Shown: positions 4,859 through 11,924 of the stretch, in pieces
Numbering within the stretch: position 1 is the stretch's first letter
How the letters are laid out: the number at the start of each line of letters is the position of its first letter
Assembly: GCA_900551815.1 (NCBI GenBank)
Contig: URXE01000046.1
Coordinates: 1-18,965, forward strand
Length of the DNA: 18,965 bases
From: an uncultured Collinsella sp.
GTDB taxonomy: Bacteria > Actinomycetota > Coriobacteriia > Coriobacteriales > Coriobacteriaceae
Reading direction: 5' to 3'
Notes under the pieces: generated by a model
Databases searched by the model: none
What the model saw: only the letters and a program-made list of their open reading frames with translations
Told to the model about the DNA's origin: nothing
Made by a program: the position numbers and the translations under genes

Positions 4859-7576
4859 TCAGTTGTTATTGCCACCATCGAGCAATGCCTCAAAATCCTT
4901 CGCCGGCATGGGACGGTAGTAGAGGAAGCCCTGAGCGTAGCGGGCGCCCATTTGTCGTAGCATGTTTGCCTGCTCATTTGTTTCGACGCCTTCAACCACG
5001 ACGGGCAGATGGAGTGACTGCGCCATCTCGAGCATCGATGACACGATCTGCGCGCTGCGGCCTTGATCGCGGTCGGTGGGCACAAAGGTGCGGTCGAGCT
5101 TGATGACGTCGACGTTGACGTTCTTGAGCATCACGAGCGTGGACTGGCCGGTGCCAAAATCGTCCATGTAGGTCGAGAAGCCACGGGTGTGCAGATCCGC
5201 GGTCAGCTTATCCACGGCCTCGGACTCTCCGGTATAGGCGGTCTCGGTGATCTCGATGTGCATGAGTTCGGGCGGCAGGTTGTACTGGGCGGCGAGCGAC
5301 CCCATATGCTCGGCGACATCGCAGGCAAGAATGTCTACGCGCGACACATTGAGGGAAATCGGAACCACGCGAAGTCCTCGATTGAGGCGCTCGCGGAGCC
5401 ACATGGCGACGCCCTGCCAAACATATTTGTCGAGCGTCACTACAAAGCCGCTTTCCTCGAGTGCGGGGATAAACGTTGCGGGCGAAATGAGAGAGCCGTC
5501 CTTGTCAATCCAGCGAGTGAGTGCTTCGGCGCCAATAATCTCGCCGGTTTCCATATCGACCTGGGGCTGAAGATAGTACGTGATGCGACCATTTGACAGC
5601 GCGTACTGGAATTCGGTCAGCGTGCGGTTGGACACGATTTCGCGCTTGTACTCCTCGGGGCAAAAAATGGCAATGCGCTCCTTAAAGTCGTTTTTTGCGC
5701 GCCGATTGGTAAACATGGCCTTTGCCTGCGCATCGATGGTGATCTCCTCATTGGAATCGATGGGGTAAACGCCCATGGACGGCCAAAAACCTACGCCGCC
5801 ATCATGCCTGGCTACTGCCTCGCGAACGCGGTTGTAGATTTGGTGGACGGTGATGTGCTTAAAGGGGATGAGTACGCAAAAGTCATCTTGGCCCCAGTAC
5901 CCTGCGACGCCCATGTCGGCATTCTCGATGTCCTTGAGGACCGTGCCCACATCGGCAAGCAGGCGGTCGCCTTCGGCCTGTCCATACCATTCGTTAAACA
6001 GGCGCATGTGGCCCATGTCGACCGTGGCGATGCACCAGGCGCCGTCGCGCCTTGCCTCGAGAAAAGCGTTGGCTCGCCGCATAAACTCGCTGGGTCGGTA
6101 GAGACCGGTGAGCATATCGATGCGTTCGGCGATTGCACTTTTGCGTTCGACCTCGGGTATAGGGAGGCTGTCGTTGGGGACAAGCCCGCCGGCTGTGCGA
6201 AGGCGACGATCGAGTTCGCCTAAAACGGCTGTCGCCTGATGGGTTAAGTGCTCGTAAAATGCCGGGACGACAAGACAGACGGGAGTAATGGTGTCGCCCG
6301 CGATTTGCACAGGAGCGAAAACGGCCTCTTTAAGGTGGCGGGTCAGTTGCTCGAATGCCTCGTGGTCCAAATCGTTGCTGAGCACGACAAACTGGACGCT
6401 TCGTGAACGGTAGACCCGGCTCCTGCCGCGGGTGATCGACAGCATGCGGCCCGCGTATTCGGCAAGCATGTTGTCGACAGCCTCAGCCCCGTAGAGCTCG
6501 TTGAGCTTTGCCGTGCCACGAACGCGCACCGCTATAAGCCCTGTCTTGCAACGGTCAAGGCGGCAGGTATCGATAGCGTTGACCAGCATGCGCTGCGTTC
6601 CGAGGCCTGTGGCGGCGTCGACGGTTTCGGCAAGTGAGTGGTTGACGAGCTCGCCGACATAGAGTGAGGGGACATTTCCGTCGCCGTCGATACGAAACCC
6701 GCGAGCACGGCAAAGGACGTAGTCGCCGACGGCGTTGCGCACACGATACTGCATGACTCGATGGTGTTTGGAGCCGTTATAGACTTGGTCGATGTCGTCG
6801 GTAAAAGCCTCAAGGTCATCGGGATGGACGCGCGTTTTCCAGTAATCGCGGCAGTTGTCTATGTGCTCCGAGGGAAGGCCAAGATCGCGCAAGGCACCTT
6901 GTGACCAAAGGGTGCGATGTTTGTCCAAGTTCTCGATAAAGAAATAACGACCTTCGTTGAGCATTGAAAAGGCGTCGAAAACGCGGTCGCTTATTTCGAA
7001 GTCGTCGGCGTGGACTTGCGTGATATTGCGTCGATCGAGGTACACGGCATGACGTAGCTTGTAGTCGTACATGCGATGGTCGGCATCGAGTGTCATGCGA
7101 TTGGGGGCTTCGCCCAGGGCGGGGTCGGCGTGTGCCACTCCGTAGCTAAACGAGTGGGGCATCTCGGAATCGTTGTTTTTGAGCAGGATCGTTCGGCAGT
7201 GTTCCAGACGTTCGGCGAGGTCGTCTTCGGTCGCAATCGTAGATAGGATGGCAAACTCGTCGCCGCCTATGCGAAACGCCGCCTCGTCCACTTTCATATA
7301 CAGTTTGAGATAGAGGCTTACCTGCAAGATATAACGGTTGCCCTCGTCATGCCCAAAGACGTCGTTGCAGTGCTTGAGATTGTCGATATCGATGAACGCC
7401 ATGGTAACGGGGGTGTCCTGCTCCCAGAGCTCCTCGAGGGAACGGGCAAAGCCGCCACGGTTGCCAAGCCCGGTAAGCTGGTCGGTAAAGGCGGTCCTAA
7501 TCAGATCATCCTGACGCTCGAGAAGGTCGCGAACGGTCTTTTCGAGCGTTTCGGTGTAATTGCTGACAGTATCCAT
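4859..7576 (-). CDS. GGDEF-PAS-GGDEF*-GGDEF*-EAL cyclic-di-GMP enzyme
   Basis: A 905-aa cytosolic-looking protein with both c-di-GMP synthesis and breakdown modules. GGDEF 1 (about 28-180) is intact: LTGLGNR, IDIDNLKHCND, RIGGDEF (102-108). A PAS-type domain follows (about 200-312, with RVHPDDLEAF). GGDEF 2 (about 318-465) has lost its signature (RSRSVQFVVL). GGDEF 3 (about 485-640) reads GQDDF (562-566) in place of GGDEF. The EAL domain (about 650-900) keeps the catalytic set: EALTR (684-688), N743, E775, DDFGTG (805-810), K826, E862 and the QGF motif (882-884), so phosphodiesterase activity is expected. The first 465 residues parallel the neighbouring 509-aa protein, implying duplication plus gain of the C-terminal half. 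No strong ribosome binding site precedes the ATG at 7576. Confidence 0.87.
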   Translation of the reverse strand: MDTVSNYTETLEKTVRDLLERQDDLIRTAFTDQLTGLGNRGGFARSLEELWEQDTPVTMAFIDIDNLKHCNDVFGHDEGNRYILQVSLYLKLYMKVDEAAFRIGGDEFAILSTIATEDDLAERLEHCRTILLKNNDSEMPHSFSYGVAHADPALGEAPNRMTLDADHRMYDYKLRHAVYLDRRNITQVHADDFEISDRVFDAFSMLNEGRYFFIENLDKHRTLWSQGALRDLGLPSEHIDNCRDYWKTRVHPDDLEAFTDDIDQVYNGSKHHRVMQYRVRNAVGDYVLCRARGFRIDGDGNVPSLYVGELVNHSLAETVDAATGLGTQRMLVNAIDTCRLDRCKTGLIAVRVRGTAKLNELYGAEAVDNMLAEYAGRMLSITRGRSRVYRSRSVQFVVLSNDLDHEAFEQLTRHLKEAVFAPVQIAGDTITPVCLVVPAFYEHLTHQATAVLGELDRRLRTAGGLVPNDSLPIPEVERKSAIAERIDMLTGLYRPSEFMRRANAFLEARRDGAWCIATVDMGHMRLFNEWYGQAEGDRLLADVGTVLKDIENADMGVAGYWGQDDFCVLIPFKHITVHQIYNRVREAVARHDGGVGFWPSMGVYPIDSNEEITIDAQAKAMFTNRRAKNDFKERIAIFCPEEYKREIVSNRTLTEFQYALSNGRITYYLQPQVDMETGEIIGAEALTRWIDKDGSLISPATFIPALEESGFVVTLDKYVWQGVAMWLRERLNRGLRVVPISLNVSRVDILACDVAEHMGSLAAQYNLPPELMHIEITETAYTGESEAVDKLTADLHTRGFSTYMDDFGTGQSTLVMLKNVNVDVIKLDRTFVPTDRDQGRSAQIVSSMLEMAQSLHLPVVVEGVETNEQANMLRQMGARYAQGFLYYRPMPAKDFEALLDGGNNN

Positions 7577-7899
7577 GTCGTAAGCGGCTTTCTGAGGTCG
7601 GGCGGATTGCGTCGGGCGAGCTCGTTGTGCACACGCGTTGTTGTTTGGCGCTTTGCGTGTATCCAGGCCCCCGCCTTGCTGCGTTGTTGGGTTAATTTAC
7701 CGGCTAATGTTCGCTGTTGATAACTGCTGAGTAGTATAAACAACAGTGCAGAATTATATATGGGTGCACATGCTGTGGGCGCCTATTATTCGACAGGCGG
7801 TAGCGCGACGATGCGATGTTCGATGAAAATGCGACTGAGACGATATATGTTGACGGGTATACTTGTTCCGGTTTTAAACGTAGGAACGGAGATGGTCGC
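7577..7899. other. Divergent intergenic region between the EAL gene and the patatin gene
   Basis: A 323-base gap between divergently transcribed genes. It is AT-rich from about 7690 to 7770, which suggests promoter DNA for at least one side. A TTGACG-N17-TTTAAA promoter candidate for the patatin gene lies at its right end. No gene could be supported: the in-frame extension of the patatin reading frame to 7816 has no ribosome binding site and lies upstream of that promoter. I saw no structured RNA. Confidence 0.6.
7850..7878 (+). promoter_or_regulatory. Candidate sigma-70 promoter for the patatin gene
   Basis: TTGACG at 7850-7855 (5 of 6 with the -35 consensus), a 17-base spacer, then TTTAAA at 7873-7878 (4 of 6 with the -10). 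Transcription would begin near 7885, leaving a short leader containing GGAG at 7888-7891 before the ATG at 7900. The fit of spacing and start site supports it, but such matches also occur by chance. Confidence 0.4.
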
Positions 7900-8769
7900 A
7901 TGGCACAGCCGGATACGACGCGCACGGTGGGGCTCGCGCTCGAGGGAGGCGGCTACCGCGGTATGTATACGGCGGGCGTGCTCGACGTTTGGATGGAGCA
8001 CGGTTTGACCTGCGACCATATGGTGGGTGTCTCGGCGGGCGCGGCGTTTGGCTACAACTTTAAATCGCGGCAGATCGGACGCGCCATTCGCTACAACAAG
8101 GCCTATTGTGCCGACAAGCGCTATGCGGGTGTAGCAAGCTGGCTGCGGACCGGCGACATGTTCAATGCCGATTTTGCCTATCACGAGGTGCCTATCGAGC
8201 GCGATCCCATTGACTTGGAGGCGTATCGCGCCTGTCACATGCGGTTTACGTGCGTGTGCACCGATATCGAGACGGGCAAGGCCGTCTACCACGACCTGCC
8301 CTATGGCGACGAGAGGGATATCGAGTGGATCCGGGCATCGTCGGCGATTCCCGTGGCGACGCGTCCCGTTGCTATTGACGGGCATAAGTATCTGGATGGT
8401 GGCGTGGCTGATTCTATTCCCAGTGCATGGCTGTTTGCGCAGGGGTATGACCGCAATATCGTGGTGCTCACGCAGCCGGCGGGCTTTGTGAAGCAGCCCA
8501 ACAGCGTGATGCCCATGCTGCGGCGCGTGTTCCGTCACTACCCGGAGTTTGTCGCGGCGCTTGAGCATCGGCATGAGGTTTACAATGCCACGCTCGATGA
8601 CCTGGCACGTCGTGAGGCTGCCGGCGATATCTTTGTGGTGCGTCCGAGCGAATCGGTGAAGGTGCCGTCGCTATGCCGCGAACCCGATGAGCTCGAGCGC
8701 ATCTATCAGATCGGCCGCCGCGATGCGGAGGCGACTTTGCCGGCGTTGGAAGCGTATCTGGCGGGGTAA
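7900..8769 (+). CDS. Patatin-like phospholipase family protein
   Basis: A 289-aa serine hydrolase of the bacterial patatin group (YjjU-like). The family cleaves acyl chains from lipids with a Ser-Asp dyad. The oxyanion loop is GGGYRG (16-21), the nucleophile elbow is GVSAG with Ser45, and the catalytic Asp is in DGG (Asp166). All three are intact, so activity is likely. There is no signal peptide or membrane helix, so it probably acts in the cytoplasm or at the inner membrane face. The ATG at 7900 has GGAG 8 bases upstream and starts the protein shortly before the conserved VGLALEGGG strand; an in-frame ATG at 7816 lacks a binding site. It runs convergent with thiE, with a long hairpin between them. 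Confidence 0.87.
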   Translation: MAQPDTTRTVGLALEGGGYRGMYTAGVLDVWMEHGLTCDHMVGVSAGAAFGYNFKSRQIGRAIRYNKAYCADKRYAGVASWLRTGDMFNADFAYHEVPIERDPIDLEAYRACHMRFTCVCTDIETGKAVYHDLPYGDERDIEWIRASSAIPVATRPVAIDGHKYLDGGVADSIPSAWLFAQGYDRNIVVLTQPAGFVKQPNSVMPMLRRVFRHYPEFVAALEHRHEVYNATLDDLARREAAGDIFVVRPSESVKVPSLCREPDELERIYQIGRRDAEATLPALEAYLAG

Positions 8770-8778
8770 GGGTCGCAT

Positions 8779-8828
8779 GCGGAAAGCGCATCTCGGAATG
8801 GAGGTCCAAACTGGGATGCGCTTTCCGC
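8779..8828. repeat. Long inverted repeat between convergent patatin and thiE genes
   Basis: The arms 8779-8794 and 8813-8828 pair over 16 bp with one G-U pair (outer 14 bp perfect, GCGGAAAGCGCATC), around an 18-base loop. No T-run follows on either strand. Its position between two convergent genes fits either a bidirectional transcription barrier or a dispersed REP-like element. Confidence 0.75.
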
Positions 8829-8871
8829 TATTGAAGAATATGAGGCTGCGGAGCAACTGCTCGGCCTAGAC

Positions 8872-9567
8872 TTATGCCTGCTGCCAGGTGTCGACGAGTT
8901 CCTTGGCGGCGGCGTAGGGGTCGTCGGCGCTGCAGACAGCGCTCACCACAAAGAAGCCGTCGACGCCGGTGGCCTTGAGCTGCGGCAGGTCGGCCGTCTT
9001 GACGCCGCCGCCCACCACGATGGGCACGGGGCTTGCCGCGTGGAGTGCGGCCAGGTCCTCAAAGCTCTTGGTGATGATAGAGCCGTCGGCTGCGCGTCCG
9101 CAATCGCGCTTGGTCTCGGTCTCGTGGAGCGGGCCGATGCCCAGGTAGTCGACCAGGCTCATGTCGGCGGTCTTGACGTACTCGAGCATCTCCTCGCAGC
9201 GGGCCGAAAGGCCCACGATGGCATCGGGGCCCAGCAGCTTGCGGCAGACCTCGACGGGAATATCGCTTTGGCCCACGTGCACGCCATCGACGGCGATGCC
9301 TTGCTCGCGTGCGGCGAGTACGCAGTCCAGGCGGTCGTCGATCAGCAAGGCGACCTGACCGGTCTTGCCAGCCTGTGCGATTGCCTGCGCGGCGTCGCCG
9401 GTCAGCGCAATGATCTCGCGGGCGCTTGCCACCTTGGAGCGCACCTGAATGCAGGTAAAGCCGGCGTCGAGCGCCTGGGCCACCACATCGCCCACGGGAC
9501 GTCCCAGCGTGTTTTCGGGGCCGAGTACCAGATAGGCCGAGATATCAAGGTTGTCGCGGATGCTCAT
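8872..9567 (-). CDS. thiE: Thiamine-phosphate synthase
   Basis: A 231-aa TIM-barrel enzyme that joins hydroxymethylpyrimidine diphosphate and thiazole phosphate to give thiamine phosphate. Family motifs in order: IQVRSK (40-45), IDDRLD (76-81), GVHVGQSD (95-102), VGLSA (118-122), DYLGIGPLHETETK (140-153), VVGGGV (184-189) and FFVVSAV (205-211). GQSD in place of the usual GQxD-type element, and ID in place of IN before DR, are mild changes. It is the last gene of a three-gene thi operon. Its ATG overlaps the stop codon of the preceding gene (ATGA at 9564-9567), so the two are translationally coupled, with AGGAGG inside the upstream gene. Expression should be controlled by the TPP riboswitch ahead of thiM. 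Confidence 0.93.
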   Translation of the reverse strand: MSIRDNLDISAYLVLGPENTLGRPVGDVVAQALDAGFTCIQVRSKVASAREIIALTGDAAQAIAQAGKTGQVALLIDDRLDCVLAAREQGIAVDGVHVGQSDIPVEVCRKLLGPDAIVGLSARCEEMLEYVKTADMSLVDYLGIGPLHETETKRDCGRAADGSIITKSFEDLAALHAASPVPIVVGGGVKTADLPQLKATGVDGFFVVSAVCSADDPYAAAKELVDTWQQA

Positions 9568-9905
9568 CGTGCTTCCTCCTGCTTTTTGATCTGCGCTTCC
9601 ATGCGCTCGAGTTTGCCGGTCATGGTGTCGGTAAATCCGGGACGAATATCGGCTTTGAGCACGACTTCGGTGCGGATGCCCTTGCTCGCCAACACAAAGG
9701 TTGCGTCGCGCACGACCTGCATGACCTCGTCCCAGTCGCCCTCGATCTCGGTGAACATCGAGGTGGTGCGGTTGGGAAGGCCGCTCTCGCGAATGACGCG
9801 CACGACCTCGGCGACCTCGGCGGACAGCTCATCGCCGGTGCCGCACGGGGCGATGGCCACGGCGACGAGCGTGTTCATGCCGGTATTGGTTGCGGGATCG
9901 GACAT
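9564..9905 (-). CDS. MTH1187/YkoF-like thiamine-binding protein
   Basis: A 113-aa protein of the MTH1187 (DUF77, Thiamine_BP) family, which folds as a ferredoxin-like sandwich. YkoF-type relatives bind thiamine or its pyrimidine part. Seen features: the opening strand NTLVAVAIAPCGTGDELS, the central RTTSMFTEIEGDWDEVM (about 46-62) and a charged C-terminal helix. The ATG at 9905 is used because GGAGG lies 8 bases upstream; an internal ATG at residue 10 would match the usual family start but has no binding site. It sits 3 bases after thiM and overlaps thiE by 4 bases. This placement inside a TPP-controlled operon supports a role in binding or handing over a thiamine precursor. Confidence 0.82.
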   Translation of the reverse strand: MSDPATNTGMNTLVAVAIAPCGTGDELSAEVAEVVRVIRESGLPNRTTSMFTEIEGDWDEVMQVVRDATFVLASKGIRTEVVLKADIRPGFTDTMTGKLERMEAQIKKQEEAR

Positions 9906-9908
9906 GGC

Positions 9909-10748
9909 CTATGCCTCCTCGAGCTCGAGTTGGTTATCGGCAATGTCCTGGGCGGTTGCGCGGTAGAGCTCGTCGATAAAGGCGACCTTAAAGCTTGCCG
10001 GGGCGTCGGCGACGGCGGCGGCACGCGTGCCGGCCACGTTGTAGACGGCGGTGCCGCAGACGGCTGCCGTAAACGGGTCGGCGGCGCAGGCGTACACGGC
10101 CAGCACGCCGCCTTGCGAGCAGCCGCAGCCGGTGATCTTGGACATGAGCGGGCTGCCGCCGTGGGACTTGGCCACGGTCGTGCCGTCGGTGATCAGGTCG
10201 ACTTCGCCCGAGACCACTACGGCGCCGCCGGTGTAGCGGGCGAGCGCCACGGCGGCATCGCGGGCGGCGTCGACCGTGTCGGTGGTATCGACACCGCGCA
10301 CGCGGCTCAGATCGGCCGCCTCGCCCTCAAGACCCCACAGGCCGGCGAGTGCGATGATCTCGGAGGCGTTGCCGCGTACGATGGCGGGCTTGTACTGCTT
10401 GAGCTCGTTTACCAGCTGGGTGCGCAGGCTACCGATACCTAGGCCCACTGGATCGAGCACCCAGGGCTTGCCGGCGTCGTGTGCCGCCTTGGCCGCGCGG
10501 GGGATCGTCTGCTCGTAGATGGGGAAGAGCGTGCCCATGTTGAGATAGATGGCGCCGCCGCCGGCAACGAGTGCCTCGCCCTCGTCGGGCAGATAGACCA
10601 TGGCGGCCGAACCGCCCACGGCGAGCTGCGCATTGGCGACAAAGTCGATCGTCACCGTGTTGGTGATGGAGCCGGCCATCGGATTGGCGGCGCGAATCTC
10701 CTCCACGGCCTTGACCACATGTTGCTTAAGCTGTTCCGAATCAATCAC
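9909..10748 (-). CDS. thiM: Hydroxyethylthiazole kinase
   Basis: A 279-aa ribokinase-like enzyme that phosphorylates hydroxyethylthiazole with ATP, salvaging the thiazole half of thiamine. Motifs: ITNTVTIDFVANAQLAVGG (28-46), LDPVGLG (98-104), VRGNASEI (124-131), the SGEVDLITDG strand (180-189) and the phosphate/catalytic loop ITGCGCSQGG (205-214, normally TGTGC). The GTG at 10748 is the chosen start: AAGGAGG sits 8 bases upstream, and the longer in-frame reading would translate through the terminator and the riboswitch. It is the first gene of the operon thiM / thiamine-binding protein / thiE. No thiD is present in the window, so pyrimidine kinase activity must come from elsewhere. Confidence 0.92.
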   Translation of the reverse strand: MIDSEQLKQHVVKAVEEIRAANPMAGSITNTVTIDFVANAQLAVGGSAAMVYLPDEGEALVAGGGAIYLNMGTLFPIYEQTIPRAAKAAHDAGKPWVLDPVGLGIGSLRTQLVNELKQYKPAIVRGNASEIIALAGLWGLEGEAADLSRVRGVDTTDTVDAARDAAVALARYTGGAVVVSGEVDLITDGTTVAKSHGGSPLMSKITGCGCSQGGVLAVYACAADPFTAAVCGTAVYNVAGTRAAAVADAPASFKVAFIDELYRATAQDIADNQLELEEA

Positions 10749-10756
10749 TGCACATG

Positions 10757-10763
10757 CCTCCTT
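10757..10763 (-). promoter_or_regulatory. Ribosome binding site deciding the thiM GTG start
   Basis: AAGGAGG on the minus strand, 8 bases before GTG 10748. The nearer ATG triplet is out of frame and meets a stop after four codons, so GTG is the start. Confidence 0.8.
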
Positions 10764-10770
10764 GGCATAG

Positions 10771-10801
10771 AAAAGGGGCGCTGTGCATAGACAGCGCCCC
10801 T
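10771..10801 (-). terminator. Riboswitch-associated intrinsic terminator
   Basis: Perfect 10-bp GC-rich stem (10775-10784 with 10791-10800, GGGGCGCTGT-type arms), a 6-base loop and a TTTT run on the minus strand (10771-10774). It lies between the TPP aptamer and the thiM ribosome binding site, the standard place for an expression platform. It suggests that TPP binding ends transcription before thiM. Confidence 0.9.
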
Positions 10802-10810
10802 GTAAAGGCG

Positions 10811-10906
10811 GCATGCTCCCTACGCCAGCATTAACTGACAGGTTCAAAGGATTGGGCCCCATGCCCTCTCAGCCTTGTGGTTTGCACCGCCGGCACTCCC
10901 GCATCG
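10811..10906 (-). ncRNA. TPP riboswitch (THI element)
   Basis: Read on the minus strand this has the conserved TPP aptamer elements in order: CGGGAGTGC near the 5' end, CTGAGAGGG (complement within 10863-10873), GAACCTG (about 10839-10845) and TTAATGCTGGCGTAGGGAG (about 10816-10834). The outer stem P1 can form from the ATGC and GCAT ends. The aptamer senses thiamine diphosphate. A strong terminator follows, so high TPP should switch off the thiM-thiE operon. The conserved GAG and CGTAGGG pyrophosphate/pyrimidine contact elements are both intact. Confidence 0.95.
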
Positions 10907-10931
10907 AATCTGTTGTTCCCTATACTAGCGC

Positions 10932-10966
10932 ACCTGCCAAAAAGGGACAGGTTTATTTTGGCAGGT
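10932..10966. repeat. Inverted repeat between the thi operon and the HAD gene
   Basis: Perfect 11-base arms ACCTGCCAAAA (10932-10942) and its complement (10956-10966) around a 13-base loop. It stands in the divergent gap, just upstream of both transcripts and before a TACAAT hexamer (10970-10975) that may serve as the -10 of the HAD gene. The loop contains AAAGGGACAG, the same ten bases found in the 206-240 palindrome, hinting at a related family of small repeats. Confidence 0.65.
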
Positions 10967-11005
10967 CGTTACAATAGGTAGGACCGATACGAAAATGGGG
11001 GCCTT

Positions 11006-11914
11006 ATGATCAAACTTGTGCTGACCGATATGGACGATACGCTGATTCCAGCCGGGCATGACGGAGCCAGTGACTACGCCATCGAGGGCATTCATGCCAT
11101 GCAGACGGCGGGTCTGCACTTTGGCCCGGTTTCGGGTCGCCAGCCGTCCGCGATGGGTTGGATGTTCAAAAATCGTTCCGAGTGTTTTTCGACTGGCGCG
11201 TTCTGTAACGGCCAGGTGATGTTTGTCGACGGCGAGGTTGTTGCCTCCCGTGCGAGCGACAACCGTGCCCTCATGCGTCTTGCCGACTATCTTGAGCAAG
11301 AGACCGACGATACCTATCTGAAGGTCTATAGCCTGGGCGATGACTTTTGGGGCAACGATGCCTATTGCGTGACGAGTGACCCCGAGCGCGTTCGTCGCGC
11401 CATGGAGTCGGGCGGCAACGCATGGCTCAAAGGCGAAGAAGCCCCGTGCCGTCCCGTCGTCGATGACGTGCCGGTGTTTAAGGCGAATATCTGGAGTGCC
11501 CGTTCGCGTGAGGAGCTCGCGGAGCTACGTGAGCGCGTTGCCGCCGAGGTGCCGGAACTCTCGCTCGTGTTTCCCAACAACCGAGTGCGCCTGTTCGACA
11601 TCCTTCCGGCTGGTTGGGACAAGGGTTGTGCTGCGCTGGAGTTGGCGCGCGCTTTGGGCCTGACGCCCGACGAGGTGGCCGTATTCGGCGATTCCGATAA
11701 CGATTTGCCCATGATCGATGCCGTTCCCAACTCCGTTGCAGTCGCCAATGCCAACGAGGCTGTCACGGCTGCCGCGCGCTGGCATATCGGCGCTGCGGCA
11801 GACGATGCGGTTGCCGGGGCTTTGCATCAGATTGCCGCTTGCGCCGCGACGGGGGAGATGCCGCCGTTTATGCGCCTGCCGGATACTGCCGACGCGAATC
11901 TCACGAACAGCTAA
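11006..11914 (+). CDS. Cof-type HAD-IIB family hydrolase
   Basis: A 302-aa HAD-superfamily phosphatase. Motif I is DMDDT with nucleophile Asp8 and acid/base Asp10, motif II is the serine in PVSGRQ (Ser43), motif III is the lysine in GWDKG (Lys206), and motif IV is FGDSDNDLPM (227-236). The large cap between motifs II and III is the C2 type of the Cof/YbiV-like group, which dephosphorylate sugar phosphates, flavin precursors or similar small molecules; the substrate cannot be read from the sequence. The ATG at 11006 follows a G-rich ribosome binding site. The next gene, a LysR regulator, starts only 10 bases after the stop codon, with its binding site overlapping that stop, so the two are probably co-transcribed. 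Confidence 0.87.
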   Translation: MIKLVLTDMDDTLIPAGHDGASDYAIEGIHAMQTAGLHFGPVSGRQPSAMGWMFKNRSECFSTGAFCNGQVMFVDGEVVASRASDNRALMRLADYLEQETDDTYLKVYSLGDDFWGNDAYCVTSDPERVRRAMESGGNAWLKGEEAPCRPVVDDVPVFKANIWSARSREELAELRERVAAEVPELSLVFPNNRVRLFDILPAGWDKGCAALELARALGLTPDEVAVFGDSDNDLPMIDAVPNSVAVANANEAVTAAARWHIGAAADDAVAGALHQIAACAATGEMPPFMRLPDTADANLTNS

Positions 11915-11924
11915 GGAGACAGCC

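Noticed and set aside
7690..7770. Possible promoter for the EAL gene in the AT-rich patch
   Set aside because: Several weak hexamer pairs (for example TTATCA-N18-TAAATT on the minus strand) but none clearly better than chance.
7816..7899. N-terminal extension of the patatin gene to ATG 7816
   Set aside because: No ribosome binding site, upstream of the best promoter candidate, and no homology-like content before the conserved strand.
10749..10817. Possible pairing between the aptamer 3' edge and the thiM ribosome binding site (GCATGCC with GGCATG)
   Set aside because: It would hide the ribosome binding site in the TPP-free state, opposite to the expected logic. The transcription terminator explains the control better.
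10749..10862. N-terminal extension of thiM to an ATG at 10862
   Set aside because: It would translate the terminator and the TPP aptamer. AAGGAGG fixes the GTG at 10748.
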